Origin: Microstegium vimineum
Taxonomy: Eukaryota > Streptophyta > Magnoliopsida > Poales > Poaceae
Length of the DNA stretch: 64,000 nt
Reading direction: 5' to 3'
Assembly: GCA_022036555.1 (NCBI GenBank)
Contig: CM039133.1
Location: forward strand, 40,314,718 to 40,378,717
Shown here: positions 22,842 to 32,836 of the stretch, piece after piece
How the letters are laid out: each line of letters opens with the position of its first letter
Numbering within the stretch: the first letter of the stretch is position 1
Translations under genes and position numbers: made by a program
The notes under the pieces: model-generated
What the model saw: the letters and a program-made list of their open reading frames with translations, nothing else
The model's database searches: none
Told to the model about the DNA's origin: nothing

Positions 22842-24194
22842 GGTTCAGTGTCTAGGATAACCCTTTTCAACACAATACAAACTCTCCTTTGATGGTTTTT
22901 CAATCTTTCTAGATTTTATAGACCTTTCGGGCTCTTTAGTAAAATCTCAGGTCCGAGGGCGTGAAGCATTTTCTCCAAAGAGGTCGCATCTGTGGCATGG
23001 TTCTTGCCACATCCAATCTCTTCATGTATACAATGCAACAAGTAACCAACAGGATTGTATTATAGTTAACAAAAGGCATAAAAATAACAAGGATTCAAAT
23101 ATCTCGCACATAATGAAGAAATATGGTCTTTCAAGACCTACATCTAGATTGTTTCCTTTTCCATTGCGACCTTCTTTGCCTTATCCTCCTCTAACGTGTG
23201 CCATCTCTTGGAAGCCCATTTCTCAAGCCCAACATTGATGGGGTTACAAATATCGCTCTTTCGAGCAAACTCACAGCATGTCTATCTTTCGTCCTTTAAC
23301 AAACAAGCTCACATTATTAGGGCCATACCCCCTAATCTGTGCAATGATTTGCTTTCCCTTCAAATCATCAAAAAACTGAGCCAGGCCATCATAAGATCCC
23401 AACTTGGATTTTCTAGTGCTCTGTTAAAAACTTTATTAAAATTATTATTAAACATAATACAATAACAGGTTATGAAGAACAATAATCAACCTCGTCATAG
23501 TAAACCATATGACCACAATAATGACCTTTTCCATCCTCTGAAGGGATTAGGCCGTAGTTGAATTTAACACCAGAATGACACATGATAGGTAGTTCTTCGA
23601 ACTCTATCCTTTGTTTATGCTTTCCTTTTCATATTCCTTTGCCGGTTCTAGCCATTGATTCTTAATAGGTCCACCCTTTGAAGCGACACTTCTGAAATGA
23701 CAACCTCTAAAAGAAATGAAATTAGTACATAACATGTGTAGATGAATATTGGAGATGAAATAATAATGACTTACTTTATGCTTCTTTAGACACACAAACT
23801 CCAACGTATTCTTAGGGTTTATCACAACATGATCACTGCATTCGCAACGGTGGGTTTCCTCTTGCTGCGGCCAGGTGTTTCTCCTTACCGGTCATAGGCG
23901 GGGGATTAAGGGAGGTGGAATCCACCGATAGAATTGGTCACATGGATGTCTCTCTCTCCTCCAATGGTTGAAGTAGATACATTGGATCAAACTTGTTTGC
24001 TCCATCGAACCACTAGGAGAAAAAGCATCTCTCATGGTTGAATGACCGATAACGGCGACTAGAGGGAAGTGAATGAGAGCCTCAAATTTCACTCGGAAAT
24101 GTTTAGGCCACTCTTCCCAAAAAGAACCCCAACAAGCGCACTTACCCACATTGTAATATTATGACCCTAGATAGGGTGGATACCCTTGGTGATG
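22842..24194 (-). other. Decayed 5' part of the TNP2 copy 2 CACTA element
   Basis: Minus-strand fragments look protein-like but are unassigned: around 23100-23420 (FFDDLKGKQIIAQIRGYG, interrupted by stops) and 23600-24149, where a short CECSDHVVINPKNTLEF segment is followed by a possible GT..AG intron. No N-terminal TNP2 domain is recognised. They probably belong to the CACTA interior because they continue its orientation. Confidence 0.4.
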
Positions 24195-25961
24195 ACTAAG
24201 ATGTACAGCGGATCTACCGGAAACCAAAAACTCAAATCGAGATACCAATAGTGATGCTCTCAAACCCTAGAGAAGAGATAAGAGCTCACCCAAAAATACT
24301 CATGAGAAATTCTTTCAAAAGTACTTCATCAAGTTACGTGCATGATTATGAAACCAACGCAACAAACGGAACTCGATTCGAAGTTCGGACGAGAGAGAAA
24401 CGGGAGAAACAGTGAGACATTACTCAACACCGGGTGCTGACTCACAGAGCATAGGACGCATCTGATGCTACCCCAAAGGACGCACCATGAGTCTGATGGT
24501 CGCAAAACAAGCGAAAAACAGCACAAGCATCAGACGCTAGGCCATGGGGACGACCGAATCTGAAGCAATTCCACAGAGCTCCTGGGAGCATAGGACACAT
24601 CCAGTGCTATGGCAAAGGATGCACCGTGAGTTCAATGCACGAGTCCGATGCCCTCGAAAACTGCGCGGATCACACGAAAATCACCGGAACTTGCTCGATT
24701 CAACTCCGATTGCATCCAAACTTTGTGGGGAGATTTCTTAGGTAGATGTGACTCTACTCCATGAAGATCATGATCTTCCTACCCTCACAAAATTCGGAGT
24801 AAAAAAACCGACGAACGGAGCCAAAATGAGGCAAGACACGAAAACAGACCGATCTCTTTGCTCGCTCCAATCCAACCCGAATCCTTCAGTGGATTATCTC
24901 ACAAGGAGACACAGCAACTATCCCATCAAACAATTCACAAAACAAACAAACATGGATGGAAATTGGGAGAAGGAATCGAAGAACAAAATTGCAAAAGTGA
25001 TGAACGCAAAGACAAGCAATTTCACAACCGACTCGCGGAGGAGACAAGGAGATTACGGCCTCCTTTCCTTCGACAAAAATCTCAGTTCTTACAAGAGAGA
25101 ATCATGTACCTCAAGAAAGCATTCTAGCGCATGGGAAAACAAACGAATAGAGGGGGGGAAATAGAAATGCAAGAGGTAAGGATGAGGATAACACTTCCTC
25201 CCCAAGCAAGGAGGTTTAAAGGAACATATTCACTTAGCCCCTCGATACATGAGAAAATCACCTAGCTATAAGACATTGTGACTCAATTCCACCGAATCAC
25301 AGGTCCTTGCTTTAATTGGATAGCCCCGCATCCTGGTTGGACTGGTCGTCGCCTCGAGGCAATCTCGAAGATTCTGCCATGTGCCATCCCCGCTTCTTCG
25401 GAAGCTCCGCCCGGGTTTTGAGGCCCAAACCTGTAAACTGGTCCCCTGGTGATTTTGGGCTCAACCACCAAACCCTGATGTTTTAGCCCCAAACTCGAAA
25501 ACCGCCCTCTGATGGTTTTGGGGCCCAAACCATCAAACCGCTTGACTCGTGCCACCTCATCCTTGCTCAGCCCGGTGCCATGTTTTCTTGAGCCTTCCCA
25601 CTCGACTTGCTCGCCCGCCGTCTTGACTTGGTCAACACGGTGTACTCCATGTATTCTCACACTTGTCGATGTCAAGTGCCTGCCACCATGGCTAGTTCTC
25701 CAGCCCTCTAGTCCGTCTGTCCGAGCCTAACGTCCGCCCTTCATCGCTCTCAGTCCATCAGCATGGCACGCCTCTACTCAACCTTCACCTCACCTTTGAC
25801 TACCATCTTTGGACTCCACACCTACACAACACAAGCCGATAGATAAGCACATTTCTACTTTCACACTAAGGTTAGTGAAACACGCTCAAACTGAAATACC
25901 CGAATGTTGAACAATCAATCATCACTAAAACTGAATATCATGGGCACATGTCAACCATGTG
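24195..25961. repeat. Dispersed 1.77-kb repeat, copy 1
   Basis: It starts ACTAAGATGTACAGCGG and ends CATGTCAACCATGTG, and is highly similar to 53064-54841 in the same orientation. It contains repeated GGACGCATCTGATGC-type short motifs and no recognised protein; the open frame 24748-25164 is not supported by any domain. On the minus strand an LTR-like TG...CA can be drawn (TGGTTGACATGTGCCC ... GTTGTACA), but no target duplication flanks either copy, so the class stays open. Confidence 0.8.
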
Positions 25962-27300
25962 GAGGGAGGTAGTAGTTGCGGGTGGGTCGGGGAGGAGGAG
26001 GGTGCAACTTCCTTAGTTTCCATTCCATGCGGCCAAGCACCGCTTTGTGCGGGAGGTGCCCGGAGTGGCCGCTTGCAGAGGGAGTAAGGCGCTGTCACAT
26101 GTAGGAAAAGGCCACGGGTGGCAAGTGCTGGTGTGGAGGAGGTCCACTAGCAGGGTTTCTTCATTCTCTAGCGAGGAGGTGGTCATGCCTGGGAGGCTGC
26201 CAGATCTTGTGGCATTGGTGGCCATGGAGGTTTCTTCTGTGGAAATGGTGGTGTCCATGGGGGCCTCATCTCGGGCAAGAAGTTCCACCCGTGAGGGCTT
26301 CTCTAACAAGGAGCTCCGGTCATGGGTCTTCTTCTCTGTCGAGCTAGGCAGAAGGGCATTAGGGTGTGACTAGAGGGTCAGATGTGAAGCAACATGGGAG
26401 ATCAACTATTAAACTACTAAGATCTCGTTACCTAACTCAGGACTCTATTTGTATAACTTGAATTCTTTTCTTGTTGATTCACAGACAGGTGTAGTCCCAC
26501 AAAGGAGCACTTCGGCTAGGATCCTGTTACCACACTTTATGGTGTTGACCCTGCTCACCCTACTTTCACTGGGTACACAAACTTTGGCCAACCTGAGTCC
26601 GCTCGAAGGATTCAAGGCCTAGGTAGGGGTTAGGAGTAACCAGCTCCCTAGATGTCTGAAGTCTCATGGGAAGATGCACCACATGAACAATGGCAAGGTA
26701 GAAACTTCAATCACTATGAAGGTAGTGGGAGATATTCCTTTGATGGATAAGAAGCAACATTTGGAGGTCATCCACATGACCAAGGAGGATGAATGTCCTA
26801 CTCTAGGTATGGCTACCATGACCAACATATGTTCTAGCAGGGTACGAACAAAAGGTTATGCACAAACAAGGAACATAACACCATAATCTTGGAGTAGATG
26901 CATCAATAGACACAATAATAACCTTGTTCATCAACACTACTTTAGCGCTACTTTTTAGCGAATGAATAATATTTCTCTCTCCCCACAACAAATCAGCATA
27001 GGCATTCAACATAAGCCAAATTTCAGCGAAACAAAAAGGGGGAATGGCAGCAAGAACAACAACAGAACTAGGAGTATATGTTCTAGCATTTCCTTATTTG
27101 TCCACCACCACCACCTTTGGTGAGTACAACAACAACCTATCCGGACTAGGACTTGATTGTGAACATGCATGATTTTCCCCGGTTGCGGTGTACATTGTTG
27201 TATTGAAAAGAGGGAAAAAGTGTTGTGTTGTAGGCCAGGTAGGTGAATCACTGAAAGGCAGATTTGAATAATAGAGAAGTAGGCAGACATGTAAAGAAAA
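25962..27300. other. Unassigned, probably decayed TE sequence
   Basis: Opposed open frames at 26013-26309 (-) and 26047-26373 (+) have no recognised domain. A stop-interrupted + frame around 26560-26830 is rich in Gly, Tyr and His and contains no known motif. No TE termini were found. Confidence 0.4.
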
Positions 27301-28740
27301 CGATGTCTATCATCATTTGAGAAAGCATGTCAAAGAGCAAACTTGGTTGAATTGTATTGATGTACAGAGTCAGTGGATCTTGCTTGTGTCACAAGAGTGT
27401 TGTCCTCTATATTTACATAAGAAAAGGTGATCCCTCTAGCCAAACCAACTACGAAGTATGGGTAGTAGGCTAAGATAAAAGCTAGGAAGTGGGTATCAGG
27501 ATGTAGCTTGGTGGAAGGTACCCCCATTATTAAGGTAAGTAATTCTTACTTTTACATTGTTTTATTAGCCAGATATAGAGTTATCTAGAGAAATAAAATG
27601 AAAACAAAGTAAAAATAGTGTGTTTTAAATTTTTTTGTTTGATTAAAAAGAACTTTGAAGGAAAGTTTTTGAAAATGGAAATGATGAATAGTTGCACTAT
27701 TTAATTCCTTTTAAGGACCTAGTTTTCAGTCATGAATTTTCCGGAGCTTTAGATAATATTGTTTTGACATGAGAATCTACTCTAAACTTGAAACTCATAG
27801 GTCGCATATGCCTGATCTAAGTCTAGGTAATTGATAGATATGATATGAAAAAGTCTAACCTACTATTTATCTTGTTCCAAGTAATACTAAAATTCTGGAG
27901 ATTCATTTTTTGAAAATCATTAAAATGCTACATGATGAATTCCTTGCATGACAAAGCTTGAATTCTCACTAGAGCTAGAAATAAGTTAGAAAAACTTTCC
28001 ACTCATATATGTTGCTTGTTATGCATTGAGTTTTCTCAAGATTTATGATCCTTATGAGAAATTAGTCATGCTCTTAAAATCAAGATCATATAGGCACCAC
28101 CCAAATATGCACTACTACTACTAATACACTTGGGGTAGGCGGAAAAACATGCCATTCCATTTAGATCCACTCAAAACTCCTAAATGGAGTAAACAAAAAA
28201 ATATTTAGGTTTTCATTCACTAAATAAATGCTCTAAGATTCTTATTACTATCTTACAAAGTTTTGTAGCAAAAGAGTATAAAGGGTTATGAAAAAATGGA
28301 CACAAAAGTTTCCAAGCTATTGAAAAAGTGAGAGAGAGAACAATGGGTATTTCAGTGCCCACAATGAGAGAAAAAAGATAATAAAGATAGCCCCTAGTTT
28401 CTTGAAAAGGTTATTTCCAAAATTCAAAAGAGAGATATGTTTCCAATGAGAAAAGTAAAATTAGGTTTCCACCATATCCACACACACACATGCACATCTA
28501 TATTTTATTATTTGACTCATTTCTTTTTGGATCCATTGTTTGACTTTACAATATATGTATTACAATATATCCTTTGTTTGACTTTACAATTCATGTTATT
28601 CCAAACCTATGAGCTCCACATAATCTTTAGATTAGGATGCGATAAAGGGCATAACACCTTCATTGCATTGGTGAGGACCAACAAATACAATATATATTGA
28701 GAGACTTGAGATTGTCATACAATAGAATCTTAGAGTTTCA
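27301..28740. other. AT-rich intergenic, no gene seen
   Basis: No coding frame is convincing. The minus-strand 65-codon frame at 27330-27527 is isolated. A short CA run is at about 28485. Confidence 0.5.
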
Positions 28741-28749
28741 TTTTGAAAA
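28741..28749. repeat. 9-bp target-site duplication TTTTGAAAA (left)
   Basis: Identical to 29016-29024, flanking the foldback element. Nine bp is the Mutator-superfamily length. Confidence 0.85.
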
Positions 28750-29015
28750 GAGTTAAATACACTAGTGGACCTTTAACTTGTGGGCATGTGCCACTTAGGT
28801 CCATGAACTTGCAAACACGAAATCCAAGTCCTTGAACTTGTTTAGTTGTGCACCGGAGGTCCATACCTTGTTATCCTAGTCAGCAACTATATAATAGGGT
28901 ATGGACCTCTGGTGCACAACTAAACAAGTTCAGGGACGTGGATTTTGTGTTTGCAAGTTCATGGACCTAAGTGCCACATGCCCACAAGTTAAAGGGTCGC
29001 CAGTGTATTTAACTC
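28750..29015. mobile_element. Mutator-type MITE with long terminal inverted repeats
   Basis: The 266-bp element starts GAGTTAAATACACTAGTGG and ends as its near-complement (CCAGTGTATTTAACTC). The two arms of about 115 bp pair almost throughout, leaving a loop of about 30 bp near 28880. A perfect 9-bp target duplication supports Mutator-like mobilisation. There is no coding sequence. Confidence 0.85.
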
Positions 29016-29024
29016 TTTTGAAAA
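29016..29024. repeat. 9-bp target-site duplication TTTTGAAAA (right)
   Basis: Matches 28741-28749. Confidence 0.85.
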
Positions 29025-29289
29025 TTTATAAAAACTCCAGATAAAAGGAGGAACAAAGAATTTGAGACATAGTGCTTGATTTGATCATTCTATATTTTAA
29101 CTGCTCAAAACCCAAGTGAAGTCTAAGAAACCCCATAGTTGAAGGTAATATAGGTAAGTTTGAAAGGTAGTTCAATTTATTCTAACTAGGAGAAATTTTT
29201 TGACTAAATGCATGTGTACATCAAAAGAGTTAAAAATAGTAGCAACTCTTGATCCGTTGCTGAGTTTGAGCTATGTTGAGGGACTAAAA

Positions 29290-30630
29290 AATGTTAAGCT
29301 TTCGGGGAGTTGTTGATGGTATATAAGTGCCACTTTAATCCATATACCAATTACGAGAAAGGGTATAAAATCAATTACCGATATAGGTTTAGGGGTAAAA
29401 CTAATAGAATTCCACTAGTTTTGGTGAATCTATATTTCTGTTGGGTTTTATGAGAAAAGATGGAAAGGAAGACTTAAATACAAGAAGAAAATAGGAATTC
29501 TACCATGGCCCTTTGAAAGAACACTCTAAAGGACCCAGAATACACCACGTCGAAGCGGAGGGCAAGCCGCTAGGCGGGTCAGCCACCCTAGGGCCGCCTA
29601 CCAGCCCACATCGAGAAGTTCCTCTCCATCGACCTTGAAGATGCACCTAAGCCATCGGTTAAGTCGGTTTGATTCAAGGGATAATGTTGATCCCCCCGGC
29701 CTATAAAAGGAGCCCTAGACCCCCTCCCTAGAGAGGGCCAAAATCCTAAGAAGCCTTGAAACATTATCTCCTCGTTCATGAGAGCTAGGGTTTCCACTGG
29801 AGAATCAGATTAAAACTCATATACCTCAAAGTTCAAGTATAGGCTAGCTAGCTAGGTTCAAGTAGAGTTGATCTACCGCTCATTATTTTGGATCTATCAT
29901 TTGGAAGATCTCTTCATTTATGACTTTTTCCTTACTCAACACTATGTTTTTGTTTATTATTCTCCTAGTTTGCTCTAGTAGATCACTTGATATAGTCTTA
30001 ATTGGTAATAAGTTTATGCATATGATCACAAAGTGCTTAGCTCAATATTTGAGTGAGTTAAGGGGTCGAAATTATGTAAGCATGGTGCTTATATGTTGTT
30101 AAGCTATGTATGCACCCCATAGGCTGGGCCATGTGGTATATAGTATGTGTGATAACTTTGTTGAGCCCTATGTAGTCCACTCCTCATTTATATGATAAGT
30201 AGTACTCGGTTGCAATGGAAGAGAAGCTCAGTTCTTAATCTTCCTTAGTAATGTTCCTTATGAATAGATCCAATATCAATAGTTCTATAGATAAGAGTAT
30301 ATATATGTTGGTATTTCTTATGTCTTTTGGATAATTCCGCAAGCACACAAAATATAACGATGTAACACTTCACCCAGGAGTATTTCAAGTTATTGTATTT
30401 ATTTATCGCAAGGGAAAGCGGTAGCTAAGAATGATAATAAATGAGAGATCCTAGTAAACACCTAAACTTAGGATCAATCAATGTAAGGGGGTAATCAAAG
30501 TATTGATAGGAAGGTGATGAAACACAAGCCAAGATAAAGATAACTAAATGATAACTAAAAAGTATAGCTAGGTTGAAGGACAACGAGTGAGTAAAGGATT
30601 CCTATGATTCCCACTTTACCTGTGACCATA
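29290..30630 (+). mobile_element. Gypsy LTR or flanking remnant (Athila/Tat-like)
   Basis: TGTTGATGGTATATAAGTGC (29310) begins a stretch that resembles the untranslated/LTR part of grass Athila/Tat elements. A promoter-like CCTATAAAAGGAGCCCTAG lies at 29700 and a CACCCAGGAGTATTTCAAG segment at 30370. No coding domain or paired LTR was found. This rests on remembered similarity and is uncertain. Confidence 0.4.
29702..29709 (+). promoter_or_regulatory. TATA box of the Gypsy-like remnant
   Basis: TATAAAAG sits in a GC-rich context typical of an LTR promoter. Confidence 0.4.
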
Positions 30631-30850
30631 TGTGACACCCTAAAATGTTCTTTTGCAATTTAGAAATAAATTGGATTTTTTCTTATTTATTTATTATATG
30701 CATATTAACCTAGGTAAAATAATAAACCTTTAGTAGCTAAAACAAACAAAAAGGGGTCAGGAACATGTTTGATGCATATGCTGAAGTTACCATTTTTGTT
30801 TGAGTGTAGGACTATAAAATCATATTTTATTTACTTCTCAATATATATTT
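30631..30850 (+). mobile_element. Truncated 5' end of a diverged LTR of the A/B/C family
   Basis: TGTGACACCCTAAAATGTTC and then, ~130 bp on, GAACATGTTTGATGCATATG and CCATTTTTGTTTGAGTG follow the same order as the first ~180 bp of element A's LTR (TGTAACACCCC, CAACATGTTTGTGCATTC, GGATTTTTGTTTGAGTGG). Similarity fades after about 30850. Confidence 0.5.
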
Positions 30851-31113
30851 AGAGTAACATAAAGAAATCTTAGTTTTTTTAAACAAAATATAAATATGTA
30901 TTAAACAAAATGACGAATTTGGGATATATCCTGTTTAGTGTTTTGGCTTCTCTAGATGCGTTGTTTTTAAAATGTATGTAGACATAGTGTATACTTGTAT
31001 ATAACAAAAACTTTGTATGTAGAAATATAAAAAAATTGCATGTAGAAATATTAAAATGTCTTACAATTTTGAATGAAGGAAGCACCTATATAGCTAGCTT
31101 TGTTAGATGTATA
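30851..31113. other. AT-rich intergenic, no gene seen
   Basis: No supported reading frame and no repeat termini. Confidence 0.5.
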
Positions 31114-31370
31114 CTCCCTCCGTTTTGTCCATAAAAGAATCCATTTCTAGAATCCATTTGAGTCAAACTTTTTTAACTTTAACTAACTTTATAGAAAAAT
31201 ATAACATATATGAGTTAAAATGAGCACCATATGAAAATATGTTCTATGATAAATCTAATGATACTAATGTGATACCATAAATTTTAATGTTTTTTTAGAA
31301 ATGTGGTCAAAGTTTAAAAAGTTTGACTTGGGACAACTCTAGAAATCTATTCTTTCAGAAATACAGAGGG
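31114..31370. mobile_element. Stowaway-type MITE
   Basis: The left end is CTCCCTCCGTTTTGTCC and the right end ATTCTTTCAGAAATACAGAG with GG, flanked by TA on both sides (31112-31113 and 31371-31372). It is 257 bp with paired internal GAGTCAAACTTTTT / AAAAAGTTTGACTTG arms, and non-coding. Confidence 0.85.
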
Positions 31371-31373
31371 TAT

Positions 31374-32493
31374 CACTAGTACAAAACACGCCTATACAGG
31401 CGGTTCGGAAGCCATTTCTACATGCGTTTTTCCGAACCGCCAGCGGGTCATTTCTACTGGCGGTTTTTTAAGATGCACCCATAGAAATGGTTGTCCGGAA
31501 ATCGCATTTTGAAAATAGTAAATCTCGTTTTTAAAATAGAAAAAAAAGATTTAAATTTTTGGACGCCCCCACTAGTAACCCGTCCGTCCGTCTCCATTGC
31601 AAGTCCCGTATTTTTCGTGTAAAATCGCAAACTGCGCTCCGGCGGGGATTCAAACCCGAGACCTCATCCTTGCGCGATCCCTACTCTATCACTCCACCCA
31701 TGACTCACTTGTGTCTAGATCCGGTTTTAGTTCACCTCATTCTATACTAAACCTGCTCCTCTATCTCCTTCGCAAGTCGCGCATTTTTCGCGTAAAATCG
31801 CGAACTGTGCTCCGGCAGGGATTCGAACCCGAGGCCTCACCCTCGCGCGATCCCTCCTCTATCACCCACCCATGACTCACTTGTGTCTAGATTCGGTTTT
31901 AGTTCACTTCATTCTATACTAAACCAAGTGTAAATTGATTGTTTGAGCTACTAAACGAATTCAAATGAAAAAGTTGCAAACTACAAAGTTTCATAACTTT
32001 TTGAGATCTACAACTTTAATGTAGCAAGTTTTTCCATCTGAGGTCACTTACAAAATTTTGATTTTCAAATTTGACACATTCGAATGTATTTTTCGATGAC
32101 AAGATGATTTCAAATGAAAAAGTTTCCAACTACAAAGTTTGATAACTTTTTGAGATCTACAACTTTCATGTATAAAGTTTTTCCATCCAAGGTTGTTTAC
32201 AAAAATCAAAAAAAAATTGTTGAAAAATTCCGAGGTCGATTTCTAATGGTGGTTGTCTTAACGAATCGCCTGTAGAAATCGATTTCTACATACAGTTCAT
32301 TAAGACAACCGCATGTAGAAATGACTCATTTCTACAAGCAGATTTCTTAAGTAAACCGTCTGTACAAATCGATTTCTACAGGCGGTTCGGAGCTGTTCGG
32401 AACCGGTTTTTTTTTTGTACAGACGCGTGATAACCAAAATCGCCTGTGCTAGCTATTTTTTTGGGGCGCCTAAAAACCGCTTTTCTACTGGTG
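31374..32493. mobile_element. Non-autonomous CACTA element
   Basis: The left end is CACTAGTACAAAACACGCC and the right end CTTTTCTACTGGTG, with a 3-bp target duplication TAT (31371-31373 and 32494-32496). Subterminal motifs TTTCTACAGGCGGTTCGG and complements occur at both ends. The interior has two copies of a ~165-bp segment (31590-31740, 31760-31920), each with a GGGATTC(A/G)AACCC core, plus paired arms with GTTTGATAACTTTTTGAG-type sequence. No transposase. Confidence 0.88.
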
Positions 32494-32738
32494 TATATTG
32501 CTAAAAGTAAACTTAAAATAGCACTTGCGTTGACCTTTACAAGTAGTGAACAGCACCGGTAAGAAGCCTCAAATTAATTACAGAGAATATGATTCATCAA
32601 TAGAGCGTTTCGGATGCCTTGCGTGCATCAGTTAGTCACATTGGCAGTTGGGTTATATGGCTAGGCACCACCGGTTTCGGTCCGTTTTTATAATCTAAAA
32701 TATATATCTCTAACCGCTACCTAAGATCGGTTTCCGGC

Positions 32739-32814
<76 letters not shown>

Positions 32815-32831
32815 CGCAAGTTAGAAGATAT
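32494..32831. other. Intergenic with microsatellite, no gene seen
   Basis: A unique stretch followed by (GT)n and (AT)n. No supported reading frame. Confidence 0.5.
32741..32812. repeat. (GT)n(AT)n microsatellite
   Basis: A short GT run continues into about 30 AT units, ending 20 bp before the target duplication of solo LTR C. Confidence 0.95.
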
Positions 32832-32836
32832 ACATA
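32832..32836. repeat. Target-site duplication ACATA (left of solo LTR C)
   Basis: Identical 5-mer at 35886-35890. Confidence 0.92.

Noticed and set aside
24748..25164. 138-codon frame in dispersed repeat copy 1 as a gene
   Set aside because: In copy 2 the corresponding frame is shorter and starts elsewhere (53858-54133). No domain; low-complexity Lys/Ser/Asn-rich composition.
31645..31830. tRNA genes at the GGGATTC(A/G)AACCC motifs
   Set aside because: Only a T-arm-like block is visible. No full cloverleaf, acceptor stem or anticodon arm could be drawn.
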